A stretch of DNA of 64,000 nt from an uncultured Erysipelotrichaceae bacterium (GCA_944325255.1 CALUZH010000023.1:1-64000); one strand, 5' to 3'; positions 54,823 through 63,878 are shown, numbered from the stretch's first letter. Numbers and translations: made by a program. Notes: generated by a model from the letters alone, not told the origin.

Positions 54823-56400
54823 TCAAGAAATCGCCTCCAGCTCGTGGAAGCGGAATTTGATGATGATCTCTTTTCCCTCGGTCAGTTCCACCCGTTCGAT
54901 GAGGCTGACCAGAAGCTCCCGACTGCTCAGTGCTGAGTCCAGAAACTGTTTCACCAGCGCCTTGGCTTTTTCTTCGGCGCTTACCGGCTGCTTTGCCTGT
55001 TCCTGAAGGTTCTTCAGCCGCTCTTCCAAAACTGTGCGGTCCATTTTGACCTTCTGATAAATGCGCTGGAAGTCCTCTTCGGAGAGCAGGCCGTTCAGCC
55101 GGTCCATGTACATCTGATCCAGGTTGGTGGTCAGAGCGGTGATTTTGGATTGCAGCGCCTGTATCTCCGCTTCACAGCTGGCTGCTTTGCTGGCGTTCTC
55201 CACTGCTTCTGCCGCAATTGGACACAGTGCATCCGGGTTCAGATAGGTCTGGCAGACATCTCTTACCTTGGTGAGCACGGCTTTGTTCACCGTTTCTTCC
55301 TTGATGGAGTGACAGGTACAAATGCCAGCTTTGGTAAACCGCTGATAGGTCCGGCAGACAAAGTACAGGCGATCCTCACCAGCGGCATTCTTGCGGTTGA
55401 GCACTGCCATGGGGTAGCCGCACTCATGGCAAAAGATCAGTCCTTTCAGCAAGAAGTCGTAGGTTCGGCTTCTGGTGTACTTACGGCTGTTCACCAGCAT
55501 CTGTACCTTTTGAAAGGTTCCCGGGTCAATGATCGGCTCATGCGTTCCTTCTCCCACCACCCAGTTTTCCGGGGATTGGCGCAAGCATTTTTTAGATTTG
55601 TAGCTGATCTTCACCGTGCGTCCCTGCACCATATTGCCGATGTAGGTTTCATTTTTCAGCATATCGGCAATTCGTTCGCTGCTCCACAGACCGCTGTAGG
55701 GGCCGGGTCTTGCCACCGAGAGATTCGCATAAGTAGCCGGAGTGGGGACGCCTTCTTCATTAAGCGTGGTAGCAATTTTGCGGCAGCTCATGCCCGAAAG
55801 AGCCAGAGAAAAGATCCGCTGTACTACCGGAGCTGCTTTCTCATCAATGACGATCTTGTTTTTCTCGGTGGGGTGCATCTTGTATCCGTATATGGGCTTG
55901 CCGCCAATGAATTGTCCCTTCCGCTGCTTATCCCGCTTGACGCTCTTGATCTTCTTGGAGATGTCCTTGGCGTACATGTCGTTCATAATGGCGCGGAATG
56001 GGGTGATGTCGTTGGCGGTGGAGTCCACGCCGGTGTCAATGCCATCCAGCAGAGAAATATACCGTACCCGGTGTTCTGGGAAGTACCGCTCCATATAGTG
56101 ACCGGTCATGATATAATCACGGCCCAGGCGGGACAGGTCTTTGGTGATAACCATATTGACCTTTTGGGCTTCGATGTCGCTAATCATCCGTTGAAAATTG
56201 GGACGGTCGAAACTGGTACCGCTCCATCCGTCGTCCACATAAGTGTCAAAGACGGACAAGCGATGCTGTTCGACAAACTCCCGCAGAAGGGACTCCTGAT
56301 TCTGGACACTTTGGGATGGTCCTTGGTTTTCATCCTCCTTTGATAGCCTGATGTATAAAGCCACATGGTAATCCATGGGGTTGCTTATCTCTAAATACAT
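54823..56400 (-). CDS. Large serine site-specific recombinase
   Basis: A 525-residue recombinase. The resolvase domain has the nucleophile Ser in YIRLSKED and Arg motifs KDLSRLGRDYIMTGHYMERYFP. The recombinase domain follows (GYKMHPTEKNKIVIDEKAAPVVQRIFSLALSGMS), then a zinc ribbon (CHECGYP...CRTYQRFTKAGICTCHSI) and a coiled C-terminus. I start at 56400 because AGGAGG lies six bases before it. It moves integrative elements in gut Clostridia. GC is higher than in neighbours, indicating transfer. Confidence 0.95.
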   Translation of the reverse strand: MYLEISNPMDYHVALYIRLSKEDENQGPSQSVQNQESLLREFVEQHRLSVFDTYVDDGWSGTSFDRPNFQRMISDIEAQKVNMVITKDLSRLGRDYIMTGHYMERYFPEHRVRYISLLDGIDTGVDSTANDITPFRAIMNDMYAKDISKKIKSVKRDKQRKGQFIGGKPIYGYKMHPTEKNKIVIDEKAAPVVQRIFSLALSGMSCRKIATTLNEEGVPTPATYANLSVARPGPYSGLWSSERIADMLKNETYIGNMVQGRTVKISYKSKKCLRQSPENWVVGEGTHEPIIDPGTFQKVQMLVNSRKYTRSRTYDFLLKGLIFCHECGYPMAVLNRKNAAGEDRLYFVCRTYQRFTKAGICTCHSIKEETVNKAVLTKVRDVCQTYLNPDALCPIAAEAVENASKAASCEAEIQALQSKITALTTNLDQMYMDRLNGLLSEEDFQRIYQKVKMDRTVLEERLKNLQEQAKQPVSAEEKAKALVKQFLDSALSSRELLVSLIERVELTEGKEIIIKFRFHELEAIS

Positions 56401-56427
56401 ACCATACCTCCTGAGATAAGCGGCCAT

Positions 56428-56571
56428 TCACTTATATTGTACAATGGAATACTCCATTATGGCAAGGATACGGCTAAGATAAAGTCGAAAAGATTCTTCT
56501 AAAATTTCAGATACACTCTTTTCGGTATTGCAGTAAGTACAGTGCACAACAGGCAAGTTTTCTTTTTTCAT
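56428..56571 (-). CDS. Small recombinase-associated protein
   Basis: A 47-residue protein from the ATG at 56571, where AAAAGGAGG is eight bases before it. KENLPVVHCTYCNTEKSVSEILEESFRLYLSRILAIM looks like small proteins encoded upstream of serine recombinases in mobile elements. CxxC is present (CTYC). Stops 27 bases before the recombinase start, so they form a transcript. Confidence 0.65.
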   Translation of the reverse strand: MKKENLPVVHCTYCNTEKSVSEILEESFRLYLSRILAIMEYSIVQYK

Positions 56572-56663
56572 ACGTTTTTCCTCCTTTTGTTCATCGTATG
56601 TAGGAAACCGCTTCTTCTTGCCTGTTTTTTTGAAAAAGAAAAGTGACCTGCTTTTTAGGCAAG

Positions 56664-56906
56664 TCACTCAGCGGTTTTCAATTTAAATGTGGAATAGCTT
56701 CGGAATATGTTTTTATCCGTTTTTGGAACCATGGTGAATGGATTGGCCGAGGTGACTTCTGCTTCCATCAACAAACTCATTGCAAAACAGTGGGCAAAGA
56801 ATTCTTTATAGCCAACACCATCCAAGTTTAGATGAAGCAGAGCAGAAACAACCTGAAAGTCATCTGGTTGTACTTCTATCGTGCCAGTCAGCGCCAGATT
56901 GATCAT
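56664..56906 (-). CDS. Mobile-element protein of unknown function
   Basis: About 80 residues from the ATG at 56906. NLALTGTIEVQPDDFQVVSALLHLNLDGVGYKEFFAHCFAMSLLMEAEVTSANPF is well formed and coding-like. I do not know the family with certainty. It follows a decayed excisionase-like frame, and sits in the same direction as the recombinase. Confidence 0.5.
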   Translation of the reverse strand: MINLALTGTIEVQPDDFQVVSALLHLNLDGVGYKEFFAHCFAMSLLMEAEVTSANPFTMVPKTDKNIFRSYSTFKLKTAE

Positions 56907-57030
56907 ATGCCCGATTCCATGGAGCAAGATGCTTTAAGGCTGATTTGAAGAATTTCCTCAATCTCTTGAACTGAATAAGTTCGCTTTTCCGAATCGACTT
57001 GATTGGTTGTGTTTTTTCTTCAACTGCCAT
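56903..57030 (-). pseudogene. Decayed excisionase-like gene
   Basis: An ATG at 57030 with AAAGGAG upstream begins MAVEEKTQP. One base later in frame, the sequence reads NQVDSEKRTYSVQEIEEILQIS, a typical excisionase helix-turn-helix, then meets a TGA at 56903. A single-base deletion near codon 9 and loss of the 3' half explain it. Confidence 0.55.
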
Positions 57031-57272
57031 ACAATCTATTCTCCTTTCTTTGCAAGCAACATAGACCTTGTGAAAAGCTCTCTATATAACTTAACACTAA
57101 AGTGAACGCCCTCTTTTCAACTGCGATAAGCAAATTTTTTATCGGAATATAAAACATTTCAGGCCATTTCCTGCGCCGGGTTTTCCGCCGCGTATTATCA
57201 GGTTCTGCTATGCAGTATTTCAATTGAGGGCGAGCTCGGTATGATCATCGCACACTATCCACAATAGGCTGG

Positions 57273-57533
57273 TTGCAGCTCGAAAAGAAAATCGGCAAGC
57301 CTGTTGACAATGAACTATTGAACTGGTTCGAGAAAAACGGGATCAGCGCAAGTGACATTCTGTTTATCATTGACCGTATGAGCCCTGTGCAGGTTCGCAA
57401 TTACCTAAAAAAACAGAATATGCATTTTAATAACAGCTACAAGGAGACTCTGACCACCTGGCAGGATTATCTCGCTATGGCAGAGATGTTTATAGATATC
57501 TTGTGTGTGCAAATGGATGGAATCCCTATGTAA
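57273..57533 (+). pseudogene. Fragment of a mobile-element protein
   Basis: 86 residues from a TTG; the frame is open further upstream. GKPVDNELLNWFEKNGISASDILFIIDRMSPVQVRNYLKKQ...ETLTTWQDYLAMAEMF resembles part of PcfJ-like proteins of integrative elements, from memory only. It ends early, and no full gene surrounds it, so I treat it as a remnant. Confidence 0.45.
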
Positions 57534-57613
57534 CTTATTTCTCTTTTGATGATATACCTTCTCACATGATGTGGACAGCCGGCGCACTTACGCTATATAA
57601 GTAATGATTTCTG

Positions 57614-58171
57614 GTGATTCTTATGAAAACCGTCTCCAAAACCCGAAGAAACCTTTTACGGACTGTATGCTCTTTGCTTTTGATCGCCTTGATTGTTGGA
57701 TTGCTGATTTATTTTCCCTTCTTTCTTCCCAAAGTAAAATTCAGTGAAATTGTGCCGGATTTTTCCGGAAAAGAGTGGGAATACGTTGCGGTCAGTATCA
57801 GAGGAGGAGGAAACAGTGGGGTTGGTACGGCAGATACAGAGGTCGTCCAACAATGGTGTGACTTCCTGAATGACGCATATTGCAAGCCTTTCCGCAGGAA
57901 AGCTGCATGGGACGTCAAGCCCAGCCGGGTTGTTCTGGTGGCAAAGGACGGAACTGTGCTCCGATTTTCGTTCTGGCCCGATTTCCTCCAGGGCAGCTAT
58001 CTTTATCGTTTTGATGATTCCTCAAAAGCAGAAGAACTGTTTCAGCTTGTGTATGGAAACGAAGAAATTGAAACCTTTTCTGTAGATGTTGTGACGGGCG
58101 AAATAGAGGAGCCATATTCTCCCTCCCCAGCTCCGGAACATAAGCATATGATTCCCTCGCTGATTGGCTGA
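57614..58171 (+). CDS. Membrane-anchored protein of unknown function
   Basis: A 185-residue protein. A basic start (KTVSKTRRNLLR) leads to one helix (TVCSLLLIALIVGLLIYFPFFL); the rest is extracellular. No motif I recognise. It may start at the GTG at 57614 or the ATG at 57623; no strong binding site decides. GC and codon use match the mobile DNA around it, and a strong terminator lies 150 bases further on. Confidence 0.6.
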   Translation: MILMKTVSKTRRNLLRTVCSLLLIALIVGLLIYFPFFLPKVKFSEIVPDFSGKEWEYVAVSIRGGGNSGVGTADTEVVQQWCDFLNDAYCKPFRRKAAWDVKPSRVVLVAKDGTVLRFSFWPDFLQGSYLYRFDDSSKAEELFQLVYGNEEIETFSVDVVTGEIEEPYSPSPAPEHKHMIPSLIG

Positions 58172-58200
58172 TTTGACTGTGCCCACAGCACTTCGCGCAG

Positions 58201-58218
58201 CGGCGGGTAAACCCGCCG
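58201..58218. repeat. Short GC-rich hairpin
   Basis: CGGCGGGT (58201-58208) with ACCCGCCG (58211-58218) and a two-base loop, in the gap 58172-58410 that otherwise holds only the terminator and the IS flank. Confidence 0.4.
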
Positions 58219-58320
58219 TGTGTCTCGGGAAAGGAAATCGCCCCCCTTGTGCCTGTACTGAACTGTCCCAGATTGAGCGGACAGCACAAAAAGGCCCCAA
58301 GTGTAGGAATATTCAGTTTT

Positions 58321-58365
58321 AGCAGGAGTGGCGCAGTGTCAGCGGCGCCACTCCTGCTTTGCTTT
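58321..58365 (+). terminator. GC-rich terminator
   Basis: A 14-bp stem AGCAGGAGTGGCGC (58321-58334) with its complement (58345-58358), then TTGCTTT. It likely ends transcription of the gene at 57614. Confidence 0.75.
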
Positions 58366-58410
58366 GGATACACTTGTAGTTGTAAAAATGTAAGCGTAAA
58401 AACAGATTTG

Positions 58411-59767
58411 GATAAGGTAGAATAAGTTTCGCAAATTGAAAAGTAAATAAAAAGAGACATGGTTTGCAGATCTCTGGTAGAATGAAGTTGCGACACAAAC
58501 ATTCAAAAGGAGACAGCAAACCATGTCCGAGAAAATTGTACAACTAAACGAGGCCGCAATCAAGAGCGAACTCAAGGAACTTGTGTGAGGCAGCGTAGAG
58601 GAAACCCTCAACGAATTGCTAGAAGCTGAAGCAGAGAAACTCACACAGGCTGCCCGGTATGAGCGCAATGAGCAGCGTCAGGGTTACCGTGGCGGCCACT
58701 ACAACCGTAATCTCACCACCACTTCCGGAGATGTCACTCTCAAGGTGCCTAAACTCAAAGGGATCTCCTTTGAGACCGCCATCATTGAGCGGTATCGCCG
58801 CCGTGAAAGCAGCGTGGAAGAAGCTCTCATTGAGATGTATCTGGCAGGCGTATCCGTCCGGCGTGTGGAGGATATTACCGAGGCCCTGTGGGGCAGCAAG
58901 GTGTCGCCATCCACCATTAGTGAGCTGAACAAGAAAGCGTATGTCCACATTGAGGATTGGCGGAACCGCCCTCTGCAAGGCGGACGGTATCCGTATGTCT
59001 ATGTGGATGGAATCTACCTGCGCCGCAACTGGGGTGAAGAGTTTGAAAATGTAGCCATTCTGGTAGCCATTGCGGTCAACGAGGATGGCTACCGCGAGGT
59101 TCTTGGTGCAGCCGAGGGTATGAAAGAAGACAAGGCCAGTTGGGTCAATTTCTTTCAGTGGCTCCGCGGCCGTGGTCTGGATGGGGTTAAATTGGTGGTT
59201 GGTGACAAGTGCCTTGGTATGCTGGAAGCAGTGGGTGAAGTGTTTCCCGAGGCTAAATACCAACGGTGTACGGTCCACTTTTACCGGAATGTGTTTGCTG
59301 TTACGCCGCGTTCCAAGGTGAAGTTGGTGGCTAAGATGCTCAAGGCGATCCACGCCCAAGAAAGCAAGAAAGCTGCCCGTGAGAAGGCCAAAGCCGTGGT
59401 AGAGGAACTGCGCTCCATGAAGCTGAAAGAAGCAGCCAAGAAGGTGGAGGACGGTATTGAAGAAACGCTGACCTACTGCGCTTTTCCCGCCGAGCATTGG
59501 ACCCGTATCCGCACCAACAATGTCATTGAACGGCTGAACCGAGAGATTCGGCGCCGCATCCGTGTGGTTGGCAGTTTCCCGGACGGCAATTCCGCTCTCA
59601 TGCTGGTCTGCGCCCGGTTACGCCATGTGGCAGGCACCCAGTGGGGCAACAAAAAGTACATGAATATGAAGCACCTGGAAGCGGCTCTTGAGGACACCTC
59701 CATTGCTGGCTAACTTCATTTATTCCAGAGACTGCAAACCAATTTGCGAAAAATCCTTGACACTACC
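58411..59767 (+). mobile_element. IS256-family insertion sequence
   Basis: A 1357-base element. The two ends are imperfect inverted repeats of about 27 bases sharing the block TTTCGCAAATT (58427-58437, and reversed at 59741-59751). An 8-bp duplication CAGATTTG flanks it (58403-58410 and 59768-59775), as expected for IS256. A second internal repeat around GGTTTGCAG...TCTCTGG occurs near each end. Confidence 0.88.
58523..59713 (+). pseudogene. IS256-family (Mutator-type) transposase with a nonsense codon
   Basis: AAAGGAG precedes the ATG at 58523. The frame is interrupted by TGA at 58586-58588 after codon 21; the 365-residue remainder is intact. DDE residues are visible: Asp in YVDGIYLRRN, Asp in VGDKCLGML and Glu in NNVIERLNREIRRR, with the RCTVHFYRN signature. 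One base change (such as CGA to TGA) explains the stop. The copy is probably inactive, unless translated from a later start. Confidence 0.88.
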
Positions 59768-59768
59768 C

Positions 59769-59783
59769 AGATTTGACGGTTAC
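59769..59783. repeat. 15-bp direct repeat, copy 1
   Basis: AGATTTGACGGTTAC immediately right of the IS256 end; the same 15 bases return at 63879-63893. Followed by a structured region ending GGTAAC. Confidence 0.8.
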
Positions 59784-59842
59784 TTTTAACCTATTCTGAT
59801 AGGGTGATAAGATAAAAGGTAACTTCTAGCTTTAACACTTAC

Positions 59843-59876
59843 AAAAGCCCGCACTGGTATACCAGTACGGGCTTTT
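59843..59876. terminator. Palindromic terminator
   Basis: AAAAGCCCG (59843-59851) and CGGGCTTTT (59868-59876) enclose ACTGGTATACCAGT. It insulates the PLP enzyme gene from the IS DNA. Confidence 0.8.
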
Positions 59877-59887
59877 GATATATAAAC

Positions 59888-59909
59888 AGATAATTCTTAA
59901 TTATCTGCC
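59888..59909 (+). promoter_or_regulatory. 22-bp dyad element upstream of the SHMT-like gene
   Basis: Dyad arms AGATAATT and AATTATCT around CTT, followed by GCC. An identical 22-mer, in the same orientation relative to its gene, lies upstream of the STAND-like gene (63098-63119). It ends 65 bases before the ATG and follows a TATAAA-type -10 box. Confidence 0.75.
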
Positions 59910-59974
59910 GCTTCAAGATATTACTGCTCTGCAGTGGTGTTATTGGGATAATAGGAAAAAGCGAGGGAATCCAT

Positions 59975-61213
59975 ATGAACTATAATAGTTATTATGATAG
60001 ACTGGTTTCATTATACGACGAATACGGGGGGTTCGATCGTTCAAAAATTCCCCTTTGTGCAGCGGAAAACTATGTTTCTCCCTTTGTAAAGCAAGGCCTC
60101 ATTTCCAAATATGAAGGAAAATATATATCCGGATACATTAATCGAGACCGAGAGAAAGATTTTATTGGGAGTGACTATTTGGAAAAAATTTTATTGCTTG
60201 CCAACGACATGGCGGCCGACTTGTTTGGTGCAAAGTATAATGACTTCCGCAGTTTAACCGGTATGAACACTGTAGCTCTTATCCTAATGACATTGATTGA
60301 TAAGGAGACGAAGATACTCATCACAGATCCTCAATCAGGAGGACACGGGTCGCTACCTAAGTTGTGCACAAATCTTGGGGTTCGGTACGAGTCTATTCCT
60401 TATAACTATTCTCTCATGCAAATAGATTATGACAAACTCAATTATATACTGGCACATGATGATACAATATCTTTTCTGTTCTTTTGTCAGTCCGATGTCA
60501 TACAGCCACCTGAGTTGAAATTAATCAAACTACCTCCCCACGTTGGAATCATATATGATGCAACACAAACTTTAGGGTTGATTGCAGGGAAGGTTCTTCC
60601 TAATCCTTTGAGTGTCTATGACAATACCATTATAATTGGAGGAACACACAAGACGTTTCCAAGCGTAACTTGCGGATATGTCGCCACAAACAATGACGGC
60701 TATATTCAAAAAGTAAACCAGAACATATCACCTAATTTCTTAAGAAATGTCCAAATCAATAATATTACAAGCGTATGTCTAACTATGCTAGAGATGCTTA
60801 AATTTGGGAATGACTACGCCAGCAAGACAGTTTGTATCGCTAATGCTTTAGGCGCGGCATTAAATGAATATGATATCCCTGTAAAACATACTACTGATAG
60901 CTCATTTTCACATACACATCAACTATTTATTGAGCATCCCTTGGACAAGGTGGATTTCACCTATGCTCAATTCCGAAACTATGGTATTACGTTGAACAAG
61001 CGCAAAACAAATTACTTAACTGGATTTCGAGTAGGTGTTCAGGAGATAGCTCGTTATGGGTTTGATAAGCATATTCCTGAACTTGCCCGTTTGCTTTATC
61101 TCATACTTCGTTCTCCGGCAAAGAAATCAGAAATCATGTCCATAAAAGCGCAGTTGGCACAGCTGAAAACAGACCAATATGTTATTGATACTCTATTCAT
61201 GGAATTGGAGTAA
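59975..61213 (+). CDS. SHMT-like PLP-dependent enzyme
   Basis: A 412-residue fold-type I enzyme related to serine hydroxymethyltransferase. The match is by motif: AENYVSP with Glu31, GGHG (His124), YDATQTLGLIAG with Asp195 (binds the pyridine nitrogen) and GTHKTFPS with the PLP-lysine Lys226. It differs from housekeeping GlyA across the rest and lacks its usual folate-site sequence, so a transaldolase or other aldol-type reaction is possible. GAGGG precedes the ATG. It overlaps tail-to-tail with the STAND-like gene by 17 bases and shares its upstream dyad. Confidence 0.85.
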   Translation: MNYNSYYDRLVSLYDEYGGFDRSKIPLCAAENYVSPFVKQGLISKYEGKYISGYINRDREKDFIGSDYLEKILLLANDMAADLFGAKYNDFRSLTGMNTVALILMTLIDKETKILITDPQSGGHGSLPKLCTNLGVRYESIPYNYSLMQIDYDKLNYILAHDDTISFLFFCQSDVIQPPELKLIKLPPHVGIIYDATQTLGLIAGKVLPNPLSVYDNTIIIGGTHKTFPSVTCGYVATNNDGYIQKVNQNISPNFLRNVQINNITSVCLTMLEMLKFGNDYASKTVCIANALGAALNEYDIPVKHTTDSSFSHTHQLFIEHPLDKVDFTYAQFRNYGITLNKRKTNYLTGFRVGVQEIARYGFDKHIPELARLLYLILRSPAKKSEIMSIKAQLAQLKTDQYVIDTLFMELE

Positions 61214-63056
61214 TCGTAGACCGATAGTGGGCTAACCAATTGCTACGATATTCTGCATTTTCTATTGCGAGTTCCATAGTGGAAATTAGTCTATGATGGA
61301 ATCCATAGCCTTCCCGTTGTTTACATTCTGATATGGTATTATCCCAATCAAATGGAATTTTAGGTTGGACATTTTCAAATCGTTGGAGACATTTGCAAGT
61401 AATCGCAATTAGATAAAGGATGTCCTTATCTCCATTGTTTGTACATATGTCATAACATAATGTGTAATACTTTTCGGCCTCTTTCCACTGCTCGCTAATT
61501 CTTAGAAACTCTGCTTTAATAAAATAACAATTTGTCAAATATCTCCGCTCTTCAACTTCATAATATGCAATAGCACTTTCTTCCTGTTTAATAAGACTTG
61601 GAATCAAGGAATGGTCAAAACGTTTTGAATAAAAGTCAACAATTGGATAATAGGTTTCATAATAATAGTAACTTGAATTAACTAATTTACGTGCATTTCG
61701 GAATTGCTCCATCATTGATTCGAGGTTACTTAACAGCGTCCCCCATTCGGCGGATGGTTGAACAATCTCATTTAATCGCAATATTGTAACAGAAAAGTGA
61801 GCTCTTAGCCAAACCGTGTTTCGATCTTGAGTTCCAACTTGCTGCAACACTTTAATCGAATCTTCAAAGCGACCAAGATGTTTTAGAATATGCGACTGTA
61901 GCAAAATGATATCAAAGTACATGGCTTTGCCAATGTTACTATTTATAAATGTGTCTCTATTGCAGATTTCGGCCAGTAAGCAAATCAGCGATTCGTATGC
62001 ATCGTTGTACTTTCCGAGGAAATGATCCAAATTTGCTTTTTCATATCTCGTTTTGTACACTAAAGCCCTATTTTGAGGAGACGGTAGTGGCAAATCATTA
62101 TAAAGTTTTGTGGCTTTTGCATACTGCCCTTGTCTTAACGCCAGATAAAACTCTACAAACGAAGCGTCCATTTCCATCAGAAGGGAAAAATCGTTGGATA
62201 TAAGTAAGTCAACGATTGTCCCAATATTATTATGTGAGAGTCGCCCCAATTTTTCTGCCATAAAATCAATTTGGCTTTGCGATTTGTCTTGCAATAATTG
62301 TGCAAAAGAAGGAACACTCTGCAGTTCATGCAACAATTCCACTATTTTGTCATCGGGAAAAAGGAGGGAATCAGCTGAAATATTATTAAAGTTCAAAAGA
62401 ACGAAGAAGATGTCTGGGTCTTTTAAATTGTCGCTCCAGGGGAATTCCTGATTCTGAACATTAGTAACTACAACAAGATTAATTTTGCCTCTAATATATT
62501 CATAGTCTGATTTGATGTGAATTTCGAAAGAATCTTTGTAGGTTGTATAATCAACCAAAATTATATTTCCAAATTTTGAAGCTATCTTAGGATCAAATTG
62601 AAAAGAACCTCTCTGTCGTTTGTTTTTTATTTCTTGAAGCTCCGCACATACCCTTTCCGCAAAAGCGGTTTTCCCATTTCGTACACCGTACCGAATGCTC
62701 TTGGAGTAGTAATTTTGATGAGCAGTGATTTTTTGAGAGATACCAGCCAACACTTCCTCAATAAGTTCTTCTCTATCTACAAACGGTATGTCTTTTTTGT
62801 TTTTGAAGACAAACCTATCGGGAGGTGTTTGCGAGGTTTGGCGAATGTCCTGTACGACACAATATAAAATACTAATACAGCTAATTACAAAACTTGCGAT
62901 GGATGCAGTTAATGTGCTAATTGATGAATAGCTAGCAGAACTGATGAGTGTACAAACGAAACTTGCTATATTGGCGGCAAGAGTTATTCCTCCAATTATG
63001 CTGTAGACAACGAGCTTTCGTTGTTTGGAAGTCCTTTTATTGTACTTAATTGTCAT
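61197..63056 (-). CDS. Membrane-anchored STAND-like NTPase with TPR repeats
   Basis: A 619-residue protein. Two helices (about 15-39 and 48-69) anchor it; the rest faces the cytoplasm. FVDREELIEEVL (92-103) is a STAND-type entry motif, followed by a degenerate P-loop YGVRNGKTAFAERVCAEL (Lys129-Thr130 kept, first Gly shifted). A second part resembles a Walker B and sensor region (INLVVVTN). From about 300 to 560 it is TPR-like. No effector domain is evident; the PLP enzyme next door may fill that role. Distinct from known Avs proteins as far as I can see. Confidence 0.72.
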   Translation of the reverse strand: MTIKYNKRTSKQRKLVVYSIIGGITLAANIASFVCTLISSASYSSISTLTASIASFVISCISILYCVVQDIRQTSQTPPDRFVFKNKKDIPFVDREELIEEVLAGISQKITAHQNYYSKSIRYGVRNGKTAFAERVCAELQEIKNKRQRGSFQFDPKIASKFGNIILVDYTTYKDSFEIHIKSDYEYIRGKINLVVVTNVQNQEFPWSDNLKDPDIFFVLLNFNNISADSLLFPDDKIVELLHELQSVPSFAQLLQDKSQSQIDFMAEKLGRLSHNNIGTIVDLLISNDFSLLMEMDASFVEFYLALRQGQYAKATKLYNDLPLPSPQNRALVYKTRYEKANLDHFLGKYNDAYESLICLLAEICNRDTFINSNIGKAMYFDIILLQSHILKHLGRFEDSIKVLQQVGTQDRNTVWLRAHFSVTILRLNEIVQPSAEWGTLLSNLESMMEQFRNARKLVNSSYYYYETYYPIVDFYSKRFDHSLIPSLIKQEESAIAYYEVEERRYLTNCYFIKAEFLRISEQWKEAEKYYTLCYDICTNNGDKDILYLIAITCKCLQRFENVQPKIPFDWDNTISECKQREGYGFHHRLISTMELAIENAEYRSNWLAHYRSTITPIP

Positions 63057-63097
63057 TTTGCATCTCTCATCCTAGCATAAAAGTATTTTGGCAGATT

Positions 63098-63119
63098 GGC
63101 AGATAATTAAGAATTATCT
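63098..63119 (-). promoter_or_regulatory. 22-bp dyad element upstream of the STAND-like gene
   Basis: Identical to 59888-59909 on the other strand; ends 41 bases before the ATG at 63056. A TATAAT-like box and another AATTATCTG half-site lie just upstream (near 63130-63147). Confidence 0.75.
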
Positions 63120-63197
63120 ACTATAATTATATCATAACAGATAATTAGATTCTAGGCGTATTTCTAAATTATCGTCTGTTTTCAAGTAATATCCATC

Positions 63198-63626
63198 TCA
63201 TCCAGTACAAGAAAAAGGCCTATCCTTTTCGATCTGCCGGATCTCCCAGTTCAGTAGGTCATAGGCAATACGGGTCTTGATCCTTTGGTTGTCCATGATT
63301 TTTGTCAGATTGCCTGCCGCATCGTAGCCGAATTCCGTCTGGTTGTCGATGCCATCGTAGGCATAGCTGGTTCGGTTCAGGAACGCGTCTCCGGAATGGA
63401 CGGTCAACCCTGTCAGGTTCTTGTCCATGGCATAGGCGCACTCCTGCCGGATGGGGCCATGGATCTCACAGTCGTAGATCAGTGCCAGCAGTGTGCGACC
63501 GCTGACACTCTTGCAGGTCATGCGCTCTATGACGTCATACTCGTAAGCGTACCGCATTCCCTTAGAAATGGCGCACTTGAATAAGCCCTTTGTGATGGGC
63601 TGGAAGAACTGGCTCTTTTCCAACAC
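63198..63626 (-). pseudogene. RHS/YD-repeat protein fragment
   Basis: About 142 residues with YD-repeat patterns: YAYEYDVIERMTCKSVSGRTL, SYAYDGIDNQTEFGYDAAGNLTKIMDNQ and TRIAYDLLNWEIRQIEKD. Full RHS proteins are ten times longer. Both ends are cut without start or export signals, so this is a remnant. GC is higher than in the STAND-like gene. Confidence 0.75.
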
Positions 63627-63652
63627 TTCTACTGGCGCAGTTCAACACTGAA

Positions 63653-63745
63653 AGCTACAGCCCGATTGCAACTGCAAAGGAGAATGACCTGGATTCCTAC
63701 CGATACCTAGTTTGGTTGCTAAACAACGCGCCTGATCTGAGCTAA
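63653..63745 (+). pseudogene. IS66-family transposase C-terminal remnant
   Basis: Translation in one frame gives SYSPIATAKENDLDSYRYLVWLLNNAPDLS then a stop, a pattern typical of the TnpC C-terminus of IS66 elements. A further bit of coding-like sequence (NAPLECRIPK) follows in another frame. Nothing else of the transposase is in the window. Confidence 0.6.
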
Positions 63746-63828
63746 ACAGAGGAGATCTGTGTAGAGACATTCCTCTCGGTGAACGCACCCCTTGAATGCA
63801 GAATTCCTAAACCAAATAAAAATGCCAA

Positions 63829-63868
63829 CCGCCATCTCATTGCCTATGCGCTGAGATGGCGGCCTTTT
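63829..63868 (+). terminator. GC-rich terminator after the IS66 remnant
   Basis: CCGCCATCTCA (63829-63839) with TGAGATGGCGG (63852-63862), then CCTTTT. Typical of the end of an IS66 tnpC. Confidence 0.7.
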
Positions 63869-63878
63869 ATACACCGGG

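Noticed and set aside
55150-56343. A 397-codon open frame on the plus strand
   Set aside because: It is antisense to the serine recombinase, which has clear motifs and a ribosome binding site. High GC makes long shadow frames.
57020-57223. A 67-codon minus-strand frame
   Set aside because: Its end reads through the ribosome binding site of the decayed excisionase gene; no recognisable features, probably spurious, though a remnant cannot be excluded.
57915-58502. Several open frames of 74 to 195 codons on the minus strand
   Set aside because: They overlap the plus-strand membrane protein and terminator and look like noise; no start site or motif.
58619-59497. A 292-codon open frame on the minus strand
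   Set aside because: It is antisense to the IS256 transposase; no family features.
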